A stretch of 64,000 nt of DNA from assembly GCF_029490015.1 (NCBI RefSeq), contig NZ_CP120468.1, positions 2,480,001 through 2,544,000 of the forward strand, written 5' to 3'. A program made the translations under genes and the position numbers. Within the stretch, counting starts at the first letter, position 1. Each line of letters begins with the position of its first letter. Shown one piece after another: positions 48,656 through 56,911 of the stretch. This DNA is from Halobaculum limi. Its GTDB lineage: Archaea; Halobacteriota; Halobacteria; Halobacteriales; Haloferacaceae. The notes beneath the pieces were generated by a model that ran no database searches, had not been told where the DNA came from, and saw only the letters and a program-made list of their open reading frames with translations.

Positions 48656-49458
48656 TGGCTGGCGGCGAACGTACGAGGTCCGTGACGACGCACGTCGACC
48701 GCTTCGCCGTCCCCGTCGAGACGCGCGCGCCGACGGGAACGACGAACGCCTACGTCGTCGGCACGGACGACACACTCCTCGTCGACCCCGCGGCACGAAC
48801 GAACACCCTCGACACCGTCGTCCGCGAGAAGGTGGCCGACCACGTCGCCGTCACGCACACCCACCCCGACCACGTCGGCGCGGTGGCCGACTACGCCGCA
48901 GAGACCGGCGCGACCGTGTGGGCCAGGCAAGGGTACGAGGACCGCTTCGCCGAGGCGACAGGCGTCGACCCCGACCGGACGTTCGTCCCCGGCGACCGGG
49001 TCGGCCCCGCACGGGTCGTCGACCTACCCGGTCACGCCCCGGACGGCGTAGGCTTCGAGACGGCGGGAGGCGTCGTCTGCGGCGACGTGGCCGTCGCCGA
49101 AGGCAGCGTCGTCGTCGCCGCGCCCGAGGGCGATATGCGGGCGTACCTCACCGCACTGCGCCGCTTGCACGCCCGTGACCTCGCGGCGCTGTTTCCCGGC
49201 CACGGACCGCGAATCGACGACCCGCAGGCAACGTGTGCGCGACTCGTCGACCACCGACTCGCGCGCGAGCGAACGGTGTACGACGCCGTCGACGACGGCG
49301 CACGCAACATCGACGAGGTGCTGGAACGAGCGTACGAGAAGGACCTGACTGGCGTGCGCGATTTGGCACGGGCGACCGTCGTCGCACACGTCGAGAAACT
49401 GGCGTACGAGGGTCGTGTGCGGTGGGACTCGGTGGGTGAGCGAGTCGAACCGATCTGA
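48655..49458 (+). CDS. MBL-fold metallo-hydrolase
   Basis: A 267-residue enzyme with the metal motif VTHTHPDHVGAVADYAAETG (HxHxDH) and later ligands in DLPGHAPDGVGF, GVVCGDVAVAEGS and ALFPGHGPRI. The C-terminal 70 residues are winged-helix-like (LARATVVAHVEKLAYEGRVR), as in LACTB2/hydroxyacylglutathione hydrolase-like proteins. The ATG overlaps the radical SAM stop (TGATG). Confidence 0.88.
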   Translation: MAGGERTRSVTTHVDRFAVPVETRAPTGTTNAYVVGTDDTLLVDPAARTNTLDTVVREKVADHVAVTHTHPDHVGAVADYAAETGATVWARQGYEDRFAEATGVDPDRTFVPGDRVGPARVVDLPGHAPDGVGFETAGGVVCGDVAVAEGSVVVAAPEGDMRAYLTALRRLHARDLAALFPGHGPRIDDPQATCARLVDHRLARERTVYDAVDDGARNIDEVLERAYEKDLTGVRDLARATVVAHVEKLAYEGRVRWDSVGERVEPI

Positions 49459-49499
49459 GTTGGCGACGGCGAGAAAATCGAACCGCGGTAGAGAGTCGG

Positions 49500-49712
49500 T
49501 TATCGCGCGTCTTCGAGCGATACCAGGATGTCGGCGTCGACGGAGAGCCACGTCGTCGTCAGCGCCGCCTCTCCGGCGTCGGTGGGGTACACCGTACAGC
49601 GGTCGGGTTCCCCCTCGTGGCGAACGACCGCGGCCGTGAGGCCAAGCGGGGCCGCGAATCGCGGGTCGGCCGTGTACACGTCCTCAGTGGACCGGTCGGG
49701 TTGTGCCGACAT
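49500..49712 (-). CDS. Small DUF7511-type protein, second copy
   Basis: A 70-residue protein paralogous to the one at 4631-4822: RCTVYPTDAGEAALTTTW, then LSVDADILVSLEDAR. The frame extends upstream, but the ATG at 49712 lies 27 bases after a TATA box. Unknown function. Confidence 0.78.
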   Translation of the reverse strand: MSAQPDRSTEDVYTADPRFAAPLGLTAAVVRHEGEPDRCTVYPTDAGEAALTTTWLSVDADILVSLEDAR

Positions 49713-49734
49713 ACTTGTGTCAACACCGCGACTA

Positions 49735-49743
49735 CACTTAAAC
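49735..49743 (-). promoter_or_regulatory. TATA box of the second DUF7511 gene
   Basis: On the minus strand this reads GTTTAAGTG, centred about 27 bases before the ATG at 49712. Confidence 0.6.
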
Positions 49744-49860
49744 GTCGCTAAGTCGAACCCCGAGTGGTACCGAGTGCTACAGAGTAGTACGTGGTGCGAG
49801 GACGTCCGACTTGCTACCGGAGGTGGCGAAGAAGATAGACGCACTCGCCGAGCCAACGGC

Positions 49861-49868
49861 GTTTAGTT
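49861..49868 (+). promoter_or_regulatory. TATA box of the YkgJ gene
   Basis: GTTTAGTT is 23-30 bases before the GTG at 49891, supporting GTG as a leaderless start. Confidence 0.55.
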
Positions 49869-49890
49869 CGCCGACCGCTGACTGTTCGCC

Positions 49891-50601
49891 GTGGAGTCGC
49901 TCGAATCGGAACTAGAGCGGGCGCGGTCGCTCGACGTGGCGTCGTTAGCCGACGCCATCGAGACAATCGGCTTCGAGTGTACTCGCTGTGGGGCGTGTTG
50001 CAAGAGCGAAGCCGACGACCCGCACACCGCCACGGTGTTCCCCGACGAGGTGCGTCGGTTGCAGGACGCCGACGGCGACTCCGATAGCGACGCTGACGAC
50101 GACGCAGGCGGGGGGCGTGACTGGCGCGACGTCGCCCGCCCGATGCCGTACGGCCTGAGCGAGGGCGCAGACGGCCCCGAAGGCGAGACGTTCGAGTGGG
50201 CGTTGCAGACGGACGCCTGCGGCGACTGCGTCTTCTACGAGGAGGACGACGACGGCCTCGGATCCTGCTCGGTTCACGGCGACCGGCCACTCATCTGCGA
50301 GACGTACCCCTTCTCCGTCGCACTCGGCGGGACGAGTCAGCCGATGGGTGAGGCCGTCGACGGCGAGGGACTGGTTCGGGCACACGAGTGTGAGGGTCTC
50401 GGGCGCGAGATCGACCGCGCGGACGCGGAGTCGTTGGCGGCGGCGCTGAAGACGCGTGCCGTCCGCGAACTGGAGGAGGCCATCGGCGTCCGCGACGCCT
50501 ACGAACCGCGCGAGACGGGCGCGGGCGACGTCGTCGTCCACGACTCCGAGGGGGCGAAGCGACTCGACGGAACGCCGGTTGAGAGTGAGGAGCGCACCTG
50601 A
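49891..50601 (+). CDS. YkgJ-type cysteine-cluster protein
   Basis: A 236-residue protein with the Cys cluster arrangement of the CxxCxxCC family: FECTRCGACCKSEADDPHTA at about residues 29-48, then DACGDCVFYEEDD and SCSVHGDRPLICETYPFSV. It probably binds a zinc ion or an iron-sulfur cluster. An acidic insert lies near residues 60-75. Function unknown. Confidence 0.85.
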   Translation: MESLESELERARSLDVASLADAIETIGFECTRCGACCKSEADDPHTATVFPDEVRRLQDADGDSDSDADDDAGGGRDWRDVARPMPYGLSEGADGPEGETFEWALQTDACGDCVFYEEDDDGLGSCSVHGDRPLICETYPFSVALGGTSQPMGEAVDGEGLVRAHECEGLGREIDRADAESLAAALKTRAVRELEEAIGVRDAYEPRETGAGDVVVHDSEGAKRLDGTPVESEERT

Positions 50602-50683
50602 GCGGCGTCACTCGAATTGGGGTCGTGTGACGGCGGTAGGTATTTGTCACGAGAGCCGAACGTGCCGATGGAGGTCTATATCC

Positions 50684-51088
50684 GTGGAAATCTCCGACGA
50701 ACTCCTCTGTCTGTTCAGCGCCGACATCCGCGACGAGGGTGACCAGTACACCATCGAGATCCCGAAGCGCGAGATAGAAACCGGCTCGATCGACCCCGGT
50801 TCTGTGTACCGCGTCGCTCTGATCGAACGCCACGACGTGTCCACCGACACCGACGCGTCGCCGCCGACGACCACGCCGACCGACGGGCCGCAGCCCCCGG
50901 TCGAGCGAGGTGAGATCCGATACGTCGAGATCGAAGACCTCGGCAAACAGGGCGACGGTATCGCCCGCGTCGAACGTGGCTACGTGATCATCGTCCCCGA
51001 CACCGAGGTCGGCGAACGCGTGAAAATCGAAGTCAGCGAGGTGAAATCGAACTTCGCCGTCGGCGAAGTCCTCGACGAGGAACTCTGA
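50684..51088 (+). CDS. TRAM-domain protein
   Basis: A 134-residue protein. Residues 1-45 are a small acidic N-terminus (begins with the GTG: VEISDELLCLFSADI), followed by a Thr/Pro linker. Residues about 75-132 are a TRAM RNA-binding domain (RYVEIEDLGKQGDGIARVER, GYVIIVPDTEVGERVKIEV). Haloarchaea carry several such proteins, thought to be RNA chaperones. No ATG is present near the expected start; the GTG at 50684 fits the family N-terminus. Confidence 0.87.
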   Translation: MEISDELLCLFSADIRDEGDQYTIEIPKREIETGSIDPGSVYRVALIERHDVSTDTDASPPTTTPTDGPQPPVERGEIRYVEIEDLGKQGDGIARVERGYVIIVPDTEVGERVKIEVSEVKSNFAVGEVLDEEL

Positions 51089-51146
51089 GACGGCGGCGCG
51101 GTTCGTTCGAGAAGATTGACAAGCGACTGCGTCGTCGGCGTCGGTC

Positions 51147-51488
51147 GTGATCGACGCCCTGTGTCACGGCCCGTGGGGCGGATTCGCCTCGATACCCGGG
51201 TCGCCGCCGAGCGTCTACGAGGCCGCAGGCATCGCTGTCGCGTTACTTCTCTCGACGGCTGCCGTCGTCGCCACGCAGTGGCGAGGGACGCAGTCGCTCC
51301 GGCGCGGACTCGCCACCGTGGGCCTCGCGTTCGTGCTCTCGTGTCTCGTCGTCGTCTCTGGACGGATCGAGTGTCCACACGGTTACACGGGACTCGTCTC
51401 GGTCACGCTCGGGGCGGCGAGTGGTCTCTCGAGCGTCGGCGTGGCGAGACGACTGCAGGGCCACGGCAGCAGAACGAACTCGCCGTAA
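51147..51488 (+). CDS. Small membrane protein, unknown
   Basis: A 113-residue frame starting with GTG. Three hydrophobic segments are seen (AAGIAVALLLSTAAVVAT; GLATVGLAFVLSCLVVV; GLVSVTLGAASGLSSVGV). Not recognised. It ends one base before the stop of the convergent methyltransferase gene. Moderate support only. Confidence 0.55.
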   Translation: MIDALCHGPWGGFASIPGSPPSVYEAAGIAVALLLSTAAVVATQWRGTQSLRRGLATVGLAFVLSCLVVVSGRIECPHGYTGLVSVTLGAASGLSSVGVARRLQGHGSRTNSP

Positions 51489-51489
51489 C

Positions 51490-52194
51490 TCAGACTTCCG
51501 CCGTCCAGTAGGAGACGGACGACAACTTCTCACCGAGCGAGGATCCGCCGATGGCCTGGTCGAGCGACCAGAACGGGTCGGCGACGCTGTTGGGGACCTC
51601 GCGGTAGAAGCCGTACGGGAAGATGAAGTCGTGTTCGTCGTGGCGGAGGCTCAGTCCCGCTCCGTCGACGAGGCGTTCCACCTCCGAACGCGAGTACAGG
51701 CGCGACCCCATCGGGAGCGCCCAGTTGTACAGCACGCGGAACGACGAGCCACGGAACGTGTCGAAGAAGACGACGTCTTTCGAGACGCGGGCCATCTCCG
51801 CGAGGAACTTCGCTGGGGTGTCCGCGAGGTGGAAGAACCGCATCGCGAACACGGCGTCGAAGTGGTCGTCGGGGAACGGCAACCGCGCAGCGTCGCCGCG
51901 CATAAACTCGACGGTGTCCTCCAGTCCCGCGCTTCGGGCTTTCTCCCGGCCTTGCGCGAGCATCGCGTCGGAGATGTCGAGGCCGACGATGTCCGCGCCG
52001 CGTTCGGCGAGCATCACGGTGAATCGACCCGTACCGCAGGCTATCTCGAGGACGCGTTCGTCCTCGACCGGCGCGAGCGCCTCGAGGACGGCCCGCTTCT
52101 CCCGGCGGTCGATGAGTCTCCCGCCCTTGGAGAACCGCTTGGCATCGTACTCCTCGGCCACCGAGTCGGCCTGGTACCACTCCTGGCCCTTCAC
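51490..52194 (-). CDS. SAM-dependent methyltransferase
   Basis: A 234-residue class I methyltransferase: motif I VLEIACGTGRFTVMLAERGA, motif II IVGLDISDAMLAQGREKA, motif III region LPFPDDHFDAVFAMRFFHL. The C-terminal part (GFYREVPNSVADPFW) is not diagnostic of a substrate. A GTG at 52194 is the start, 27-30 bases from a TATA box; upstream open frame is not used. Confidence 0.87.
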   Translation of the reverse strand: MKGQEWYQADSVAEEYDAKRFSKGGRLIDRREKRAVLEALAPVEDERVLEIACGTGRFTVMLAERGADIVGLDISDAMLAQGREKARSAGLEDTVEFMRGDAARLPFPDDHFDAVFAMRFFHLADTPAKFLAEMARVSKDVVFFDTFRGSSFRVLYNWALPMGSRLYSRSEVERLVDGAGLSLRHDEHDFIFPYGFYREVPNSVADPFWSLDQAIGGSSLGEKLSSVSYWTAEV

Positions 52195-52219
52195 ACTATC
52201 TCGCCGTCCACGGGCGAGC

Positions 52220-52228
52220 GGTAAAACG
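52220..52228 (-). promoter_or_regulatory. TATA box of the methyltransferase gene
   Basis: On the minus strand this reads CGTTTTACC, 26-34 bases before the GTG at 52194. Confidence 0.55.
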
Positions 52229-52347
52229 GTACTGATACCCCGCCGAACCGTCGCGCCTTCCCGCGATGTTGTGACGACCGAGAGAGATGGCTCCTCGGGT
52301 CCCGACGGCACCCTCTGTGGCGATGCGGCGGGCGACCGACCGTCGAC

Positions 52348-52761
52348 TCACCCACTCGTGATGATCCGTTCGGTCGGGATTCGAACGATGACGCGCGGCC
52401 CAGACTCCTCGCCGTGGTGGGGGTACTCGTCGACGTCGAAGTAGCGCTTGGCGAGTTTGTCGATGTGTTCGACTGCACCCTCCTCGGTTAACTCCGCTTC
52501 ACCCATCACCGAGACGTACCGGTACGGGTCGTCGGGGTCGGTGACCGACAGGCCGACCTTCGGGTTGTTTCGGATGTTCTTCTCCTTGCGCCGCCCGCGA
52601 GCGGTGTTGACGAGGACGTACTCGCCGTCCTCGTGGTCGACCCACACCGGCGTGACCTGGGGCATCCCGTTCGGCATCACCGTCGAGAGGTGCGCGAACG
52701 ACTCGGACTCGAAGATGTCGATGTGTGACTCGGGAATCACGACGGGAGACTCGCGGGGCAC
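52348..52761 (-). CDS. PPOX-class split-barrel flavin/F420-binding protein
   Basis: A 137-residue pyridoxamine-oxidase-like split barrel: FESESFAHLSTVMPNGMPQV, then TPVWVDHEDGEYVLVNTARG, RRKEKNIRNNPKVGLSVTD and a GEAELTEEG segment. This order resembles F420-dependent members. The GTG at 52761 gives the typical short N-terminus; a GTG at 52833 is an alternative and would add 24 residues. The upstream 230 bases hold A/T-rich elements for both directions. Confidence 0.8.
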   Translation of the reverse strand: MPRESPVVIPESHIDIFESESFAHLSTVMPNGMPQVTPVWVDHEDGEYVLVNTARGRRKEKNIRNNPKVGLSVTDPDDPYRYVSVMGEAELTEEGAVEHIDKLAKRYFDVDEYPHHGEESGPRVIVRIPTERIITSG

Positions 52762-52919
52762 GTACTTGGTCGTTCGCGTGCCACCGATCGAGGTGACACG
52801 CGGTCGCCCGACGCCGCCAGTGAGTTCATCCACCGTCGGCCGCGTCCGGTCCGAGTTTGTCTCAGCAGGGAGGACACGAATCGAACGAAACCGCAAGACT
52901 GCGGCGTGTGATATAATGC

Positions 52920-52934
52920 GTATAAGGGATATAC
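52920..52934. promoter_or_regulatory. A/T-rich inverted repeat between the PPOX and regulator genes
   Basis: GTATA and TATAC flank AGGGA, and further TATA-like words (ATATAATG just before it) surround them. On the minus strand the element could be a promoter for the PPOX gene; as a palindrome about 58-72 bases before the regulator start it could be an operator. Both readings are inference. Confidence 0.35.
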
Positions 52935-52959
52935 ACCACTTGGACTTGTATTGAGGCAA

Positions 52960-52967
52960 CCTTTACC
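52960..52967 (+). promoter_or_regulatory. Probable TATA box of the winged-helix regulator gene
   Basis: CCTTTACC is 25-32 bases before the ATG at 52992, the leaderless distance. Confidence 0.5.
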
Positions 52968-52991
52968 ACTACCCTCCGGCTCGCAAGTGGT

Positions 52992-53264
52992 ATGAGCACC
53001 AGTACCGCGGACCCGGACGCTGCCGACGCGCTCACCGAAACTGAATACCGTGATCTCTTGCGGGAACTTCCGCCCAGCGCGAAGCTCGTCGCAAAGGTCC
53101 TCGAGGGCGACGCTCCGCTCTCGCAGGGGCAACTCGCGGAGGAGTCGCTGCTGCCCGACCGCACGGTCCGCTACGCACTCAATCGGCTGGAAGAGCAGGG
53201 CCTCGTCGGCTCACGCTACTCCTTCAAGGACGCACGCAAGCAGGTATACTTCCTGAATCGGTAA
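52992..53264 (+). CDS. Small winged-helix regulator (MarR/TrmB-like)
   Basis: A 90-residue DNA-binding protein made almost entirely of one winged helix: LRELPPSAKLVAKVLEGDAP, LSQGQLAEESLLPDRTVRYA (recognition helix), LNRLEEQGLVGSRYSFKDAR (wing). A conserved small haloarchaeal regulator; targets are unknown. The neighbouring palindrome may be its own operator. Confidence 0.87.
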   Translation: MSTSTADPDAADALTETEYRDLLRELPPSAKLVAKVLEGDAPLSQGQLAEESLLPDRTVRYALNRLEEQGLVGSRYSFKDARKQVYFLNR

Positions 53265-53310
53265 CCACGACGGGGTGGCCGTCGCCGCGGGCCACCGTTG
53301 CAGAACCCCT

Positions 53311-53318
53311 ATTTTAAG
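53311..53318 (+). promoter_or_regulatory. TATA box of the GT2 gene
   Basis: ATTTTAAG is 24-31 bases before the ATG at 53342. Confidence 0.6.
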
Positions 53319-53341
53319 TCATTCAGTCGCAACCATCGCCT

Positions 53342-54256
53342 ATGGATCTCTCGGTCGTCGTCCCGACGCTCAACGGACGGGAGCGACTCGCCGCGAGCCT
53401 CGACTCGCTGGCGGCGGTCGCGCCGGGGGCGGAGGTCATCGTCGTCAACGGCCCCTCCGCCGACGGCACGACCGGGATGGTGCGCGACCGCGACGACGTG
53501 GACGTTCTCGTGGAGATATCCGCACGCAACGTCAACGTCGCCCGCAACGCCGGCATCGAAGTCGCGAGCGGCGACGCCGTCGCGTTCGTCGGCTACGACT
53601 ACCGCGTCGAAGACGACTGGTACGCCGCCGTTCGGGCCGCGTTCGAGGAGGGCGCACCCGTCGTCACCGGTCCGCTTCGCCGGACGGTCAAAGGCGGCGC
53701 GACGAGTCAGGGCCCCGAGCGCAGACAGATCGCAGATCGGGAGGTGTCGTACTTCAACGGCCGCAACGTCGCGTTCCGACGCGGGGTGTTGGACGACCTC
53801 GACGGCTTCGACGAGTACCTCGAGACCGGCGGCGCACGCGACGCTTCCCACCGACTCGCAGGGATGAGCGTCCCCGTCGAGTGGGACGCAGAGATGGCCG
53901 CACGGCGGAAGTCGGAGGCGACCGATGGAGGCGTCGCCGACCGCGAACTCGGCTGGAAGTATCGCGCGCTCGCGTACCGACTCATCAAGAACTACGGTAC
54001 CCGACCGACCGTCGTCCGGCGGACGCTGAGTCACGCCTCCAGCGACGCGGTCGCGGCCTTCCGCGACGTGCTCCGCGGCGACGCCACGCCGACCTCGTGG
54101 GCGGGGAACGGGCGCGACGTGGTGACGGGCATCGCCAGCGGCGTCTCGGACGGCCTCGTCGCCCGAACGAAAGACCGCTCACCGAGGCGGAACCCTAACG
54201 GCGTGTCGGCGCGGGCGGATCGTGCGGTCGCGCGGTACGACAGGCGCACCGAGTAG
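53342..54256 (+). CDS. Family 2 glycosyltransferase
   Basis: A 304-residue GT-A enzyme: LSVVVPTLNGRERLAASLDS, AEVIVVNGPSADGTTGMVRD, NVNVARNAGIEVASGDAVAF, then YFNGRNVAFRRGVLDDLDGF. The usual DxD appears as GYDYRVEDDWY, so metal binding may be altered. The C-terminal part, rich in Arg, has no membrane helix. Sugar and acceptor unknown. The gene stands alone. Confidence 0.85.
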   Translation: MDLSVVVPTLNGRERLAASLDSLAAVAPGAEVIVVNGPSADGTTGMVRDRDDVDVLVEISARNVNVARNAGIEVASGDAVAFVGYDYRVEDDWYAAVRAAFEEGAPVVTGPLRRTVKGGATSQGPERRQIADREVSYFNGRNVAFRRGVLDDLDGFDEYLETGGARDASHRLAGMSVPVEWDAEMAARRKSEATDGGVADRELGWKYRALAYRLIKNYGTRPTVVRRTLSHASSDAVAAFRDVLRGDATPTSWAGNGRDVVTGIASGVSDGLVARTKDRSPRRNPNGVSARADRAVARYDRRTE

Positions 54257-54268
54257 TCGACCACCGAG

Positions 54269-55102
54269 TCAGGCGTCTGCGCCCGGGGCGAGTCCTTCGA
54301 TGACGCGCGCGGCGTTCTTCGAGAGCGCACGGTCAAGCAGGTCTTCCGACACGTCGAGCGTCAGAATCTCCATCACGCCCACGTCTGGGTGGGTGTCGGG
54401 CGCGCCCGACCCGAACAGGATGCGGTCGGGATGTTCCAGTAGTCCGCGTTCGAGCACGTCGCGGAAGCGGACGAAGGCGGTGTCGAGATACAGGTCGTCG
54501 TAGGAGTCGAGCAGTTCGAGCGCCCTGTCCATCAACTCGCGGTCGAGGGGGTAGCCGCCGAACGACGAGAGGATGACCGGGAAGTCGTACTCGAGAACGG
54601 TCTCTGCGACCGACGCGGGCGGATACCCCGTCCCCGCGTGGACCCTGACGGGTTCGCCTGCGGCCGCGAGTTGGTCGAGCGTCTCCTCGGTCGGCAGGCC
54701 GTCGTGAAGCGGGTCGAGGACGAACCCGTGGAGGCGACTGTCGTACGCGTACTGCTCGACGTCGCCGGGGCCGGTGTGGTGGTCGGCGGGCGCGGCGGTG
54801 AAGTTGCGAAGTCGCGAGACTGGCGAATCGCGTGGATCGCGCGGGCCGTTGAGTCGCGCCATCGCACAGAAGGGGCGGTCGACCGACAGCCGGGCGACGG
54901 CGTTGTTCGCGCGGAGGTACCCTTCGCCGGCGGGTCGCCGGCCGGGCGAGACGGCCGACTGCACGACGCCCGCCTGATGCATCTCGCGCTGGAGTCGCTC
55001 GGGCGACACCTCCCGCCCCCGCGAGGCGACGACGGCCCCGTCGTCGGGGTCGAGCCGGGCGTGGACGTCCACGACGCGGAACCCGTGCTCCAGTTCCAGC
55101 AT
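54269..55102 (-). CDS. Amidohydrolase-like protein with degenerate metal site
   Basis: A 277-residue TIM-barrel protein of the amidohydrolase 2 type. The first motif is VVDVHARLDP (HxR instead of HxH), a His is kept in VRVHAGTGYPP, the usual second His is Ser in VILSSFGGYPLDRELM, and the last motif is LFGSGAPDTHPDVG (Gly where Asp is common). So the metal ligands are mostly missing. The start at 55102 is the ATG that opens directly before the first strand. Confidence 0.75.
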   Translation of the reverse strand: MLELEHGFRVVDVHARLDPDDGAVVASRGREVSPERLQREMHQAGVVQSAVSPGRRPAGEGYLRANNAVARLSVDRPFCAMARLNGPRDPRDSPVSRLRNFTAAPADHHTGPGDVEQYAYDSRLHGFVLDPLHDGLPTEETLDQLAAAGEPVRVHAGTGYPPASVAETVLEYDFPVILSSFGGYPLDRELMDRALELLDSYDDLYLDTAFVRFRDVLERGLLEHPDRILFGSGAPDTHPDVGVMEILTLDVSEDLLDRALSKNAARVIEGLAPGADA

Positions 55103-55260
55103 TATCCACCCGGAGATACTCGCTCGACTTGAGTGTTGTAGTCTGCCCGTGCGGGGGTGGTGCGCCGACAGATTCATATCCCACACCCGGCCCTGCTGTT
55201 GAACGTGCGATCCGGTATCACTGTTCAGTCGCGCGGTTTTTGAAATGTTGTCGCAGATAT

Positions 55261-55270
55261 GTTTATATAG
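55261..55270 (+). promoter_or_regulatory. Strong TATA box of the thermosome gene
   Basis: GTTTATATAG, with purine-rich CAGATAT just upstream as a possible BRE, lies 31-40 bases before the ATG at 55301, giving a short leader of about 10 bases. The surrounding 70 bases are unusually A/T-rich, as expected for a highly expressed, heat-inducible chaperonin promoter. Confidence 0.7.
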
Positions 55271-55300
55271 AACAACAACCATTCTACTCGTTGATCATCT

Positions 55301-56869
55301 ATGAGTTACATGCAGCAACCCCTCTACATCCTGACAGAGTCGACCCAGCGCACCAGCGGTCTCGACGCGCGCCGGTCGAACGTCGCCGCGGGACGCGCGG
55401 TAGCCAGCGCGGTCCGAACGACGCTCGGACCGCGCGGGATGGACAAGATGCTGGTTGACTCCTCTGGTGAGGTCGTCATCACGAACGACGGCGCGACCAT
55501 CCTCAAGGAGATGGACATCGAGCACCCCGCCGCGCAGATGCTCGTCGAAGTCGCTGAGTCCCAGGAGGCCGAGGTCGGCGACGGCACGACGACCGCGGCC
55601 GTCCTTGCGGGCGAACTGCTCGCGCGTGCGGAAGACCTCCTCGACGACGACGTCCACGCGACCGCCGTGGTCGAAGGCTACCACGAGGCGTTGCGCCTCG
55701 CACTCGACGCCGTCGACGGGATGGTCATCGAGGGTGAGGTCGACCGCGACGTGCTCTTGACCGTCGCCGAGTCCGCGATGACCGGCAAGGGGACGGGCGA
55801 CCTCGCAACCCACTCGCTGGCCGAGATCGTCGTCGACGCCGTGTTGCAGGTGGCCGACGACGACCGCCGCGTCGACCGCGACGACATCCGCGTGTTCACC
55901 CGCACGGGCGCGTCGGCGGCCGCGACAGAACTCGTTCGCGGTGTCGTGATCAAGAAAGAACCCGCGAACGACAACATGCCCCGCACGGTCGAGGACGCGA
56001 CGGTCGCCGTCCTCGATCTGAAACTCGACGTGCGCTCCGGCGAAGTCGACACCGAGTACACCATCTCCTCGGTCGAGCAACTCGACGCTGCGCTCTCCGC
56101 GGAGGACGCCGAGCGCCGCAGCATCGCGAAGACGCTCTCGGAGGCAGGCGTGGACGTCGTCTTCTGCTCGAAGAAGATCTCCGACCCCGTCGCCGCGTAC
56201 CTCGCCGACGCGGGCATCCTCGCGTTCTCGAACGTGAAGAAGTCCGACGCGCGTGCGTTCGCCCGCGCGACCGGCGCTCGCCGCCTCGGAACGCTCGACG
56301 GCATGGAGTCGGGTGACCTCGGCACCGCCGCCTCGGTCCGCGTCGAGAAGCACTCGGGCGACGACATCGCCTTCCTCGAGGGCAGCGACGACTCCCGAAC
56401 CGTGACGCTGTTCGTCCGCGGGTCGACCGACCACGTGGTCGACGAGACCGAACGCGCGATCGACGACGCCCTCGGCGTGGTCGTTGCGGCGTTCGAGGAC
56501 GGTGAGATCGTTCCCGGCGCAGGCGCAGTCGAGATCGCAGTCTCCGACCACCTCCGCGCTGGCGCGAACGCGATCACCGGCCGCAAGGCGCTGGCCGTCG
56601 AGGCGTTCGCCGACGCAGTCGACGCTATCCCGCGCACGCTCGCAGAGAACGCGGGGCTGGACCCAATCGACGCGCTGGTCGACCTCCGCGCGCGCCACGA
56701 CCGCGACGGCGTCGCCGGCATCGTGATCGACGGGCCGACCGTCGAAATCACCAACCCCGCCGACGAGTCCGTCGTCGACCCCGCGGCCGTCAAGCGCGAG
56801 GCACTCCAGTCGGCCACCGAGGCCGCGACGATGATCCTCCGCATCGACGACGTCATCGCGGCGAACTGA
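55301..56869 (+). CDS. Thermosome subunit (group II chaperonin), short-tailed
   Basis: A 522-residue chaperonin. The equatorial ATP motifs are [40 protein letters not shown] and [15 protein letters not shown]; the C-terminal nucleotide contact is [17 protein letters not shown]. It folds cytosolic proteins. The protein stops right after [11 protein letters not shown] and lacks the Gly-Gly-Met-rich tail of other haloarchaeal subunits, as in the third subunit type (CCT3) known in Haloferax. Heat-type promoter upstream. Confidence 0.94.
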   Translation: MSYMQQPLYILTESTQRTSGLDARRSNVAAGRAVASAVRTTLGPRGMDKMLVDSSGEVVITNDGATILKEMDIEHPAAQMLVEVAESQEAEVGDGTTTAAVLAGELLARAEDLLDDDVHATAVVEGYHEALRLALDAVDGMVIEGEVDRDVLLTVAESAMTGKGTGDLATHSLAEIVVDAVLQVADDDRRVDRDDIRVFTRTGASAAATELVRGVVIKKEPANDNMPRTVEDATVAVLDLKLDVRSGEVDTEYTISSVEQLDAALSAEDAERRSIAKTLSEAGVDVVFCSKKISDPVAAYLADAGILAFSNVKKSDARAFARATGARRLGTLDGMESGDLGTAASVRVEKHSGDDIAFLEGSDDSRTVTLFVRGSTDHVVDETERAIDDALGVVVAAFEDGEIVPGAGAVEIAVSDHLRAGANAITGRKALAVEAFADAVDAIPRTLAENAGLDPIDALVDLRARHDRDGVAGIVIDGPTVEITNPADESVVDPAAVKREALQSATEAATMILRIDDVIAAN

Positions 56870-56911
56870 GCGCGCGTACCGCACGAACACCACTCCGATT
56901 TTCCCGCCGAC

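Noticed and set aside
49750-49790. Imperfect repeats of GTGGTACC/GTAGTACG-like words upstream of the second DUF7511 gene
   Set aside because: Too degenerate to call; they may simply reflect base composition in the 178-base divergent spacer.
55295-56893. Minus-strand frame of 532 codons over the thermosome gene
   Set aside because: It mirrors the chaperonin codon pattern on the opposite strand; no domain and no promoter support.
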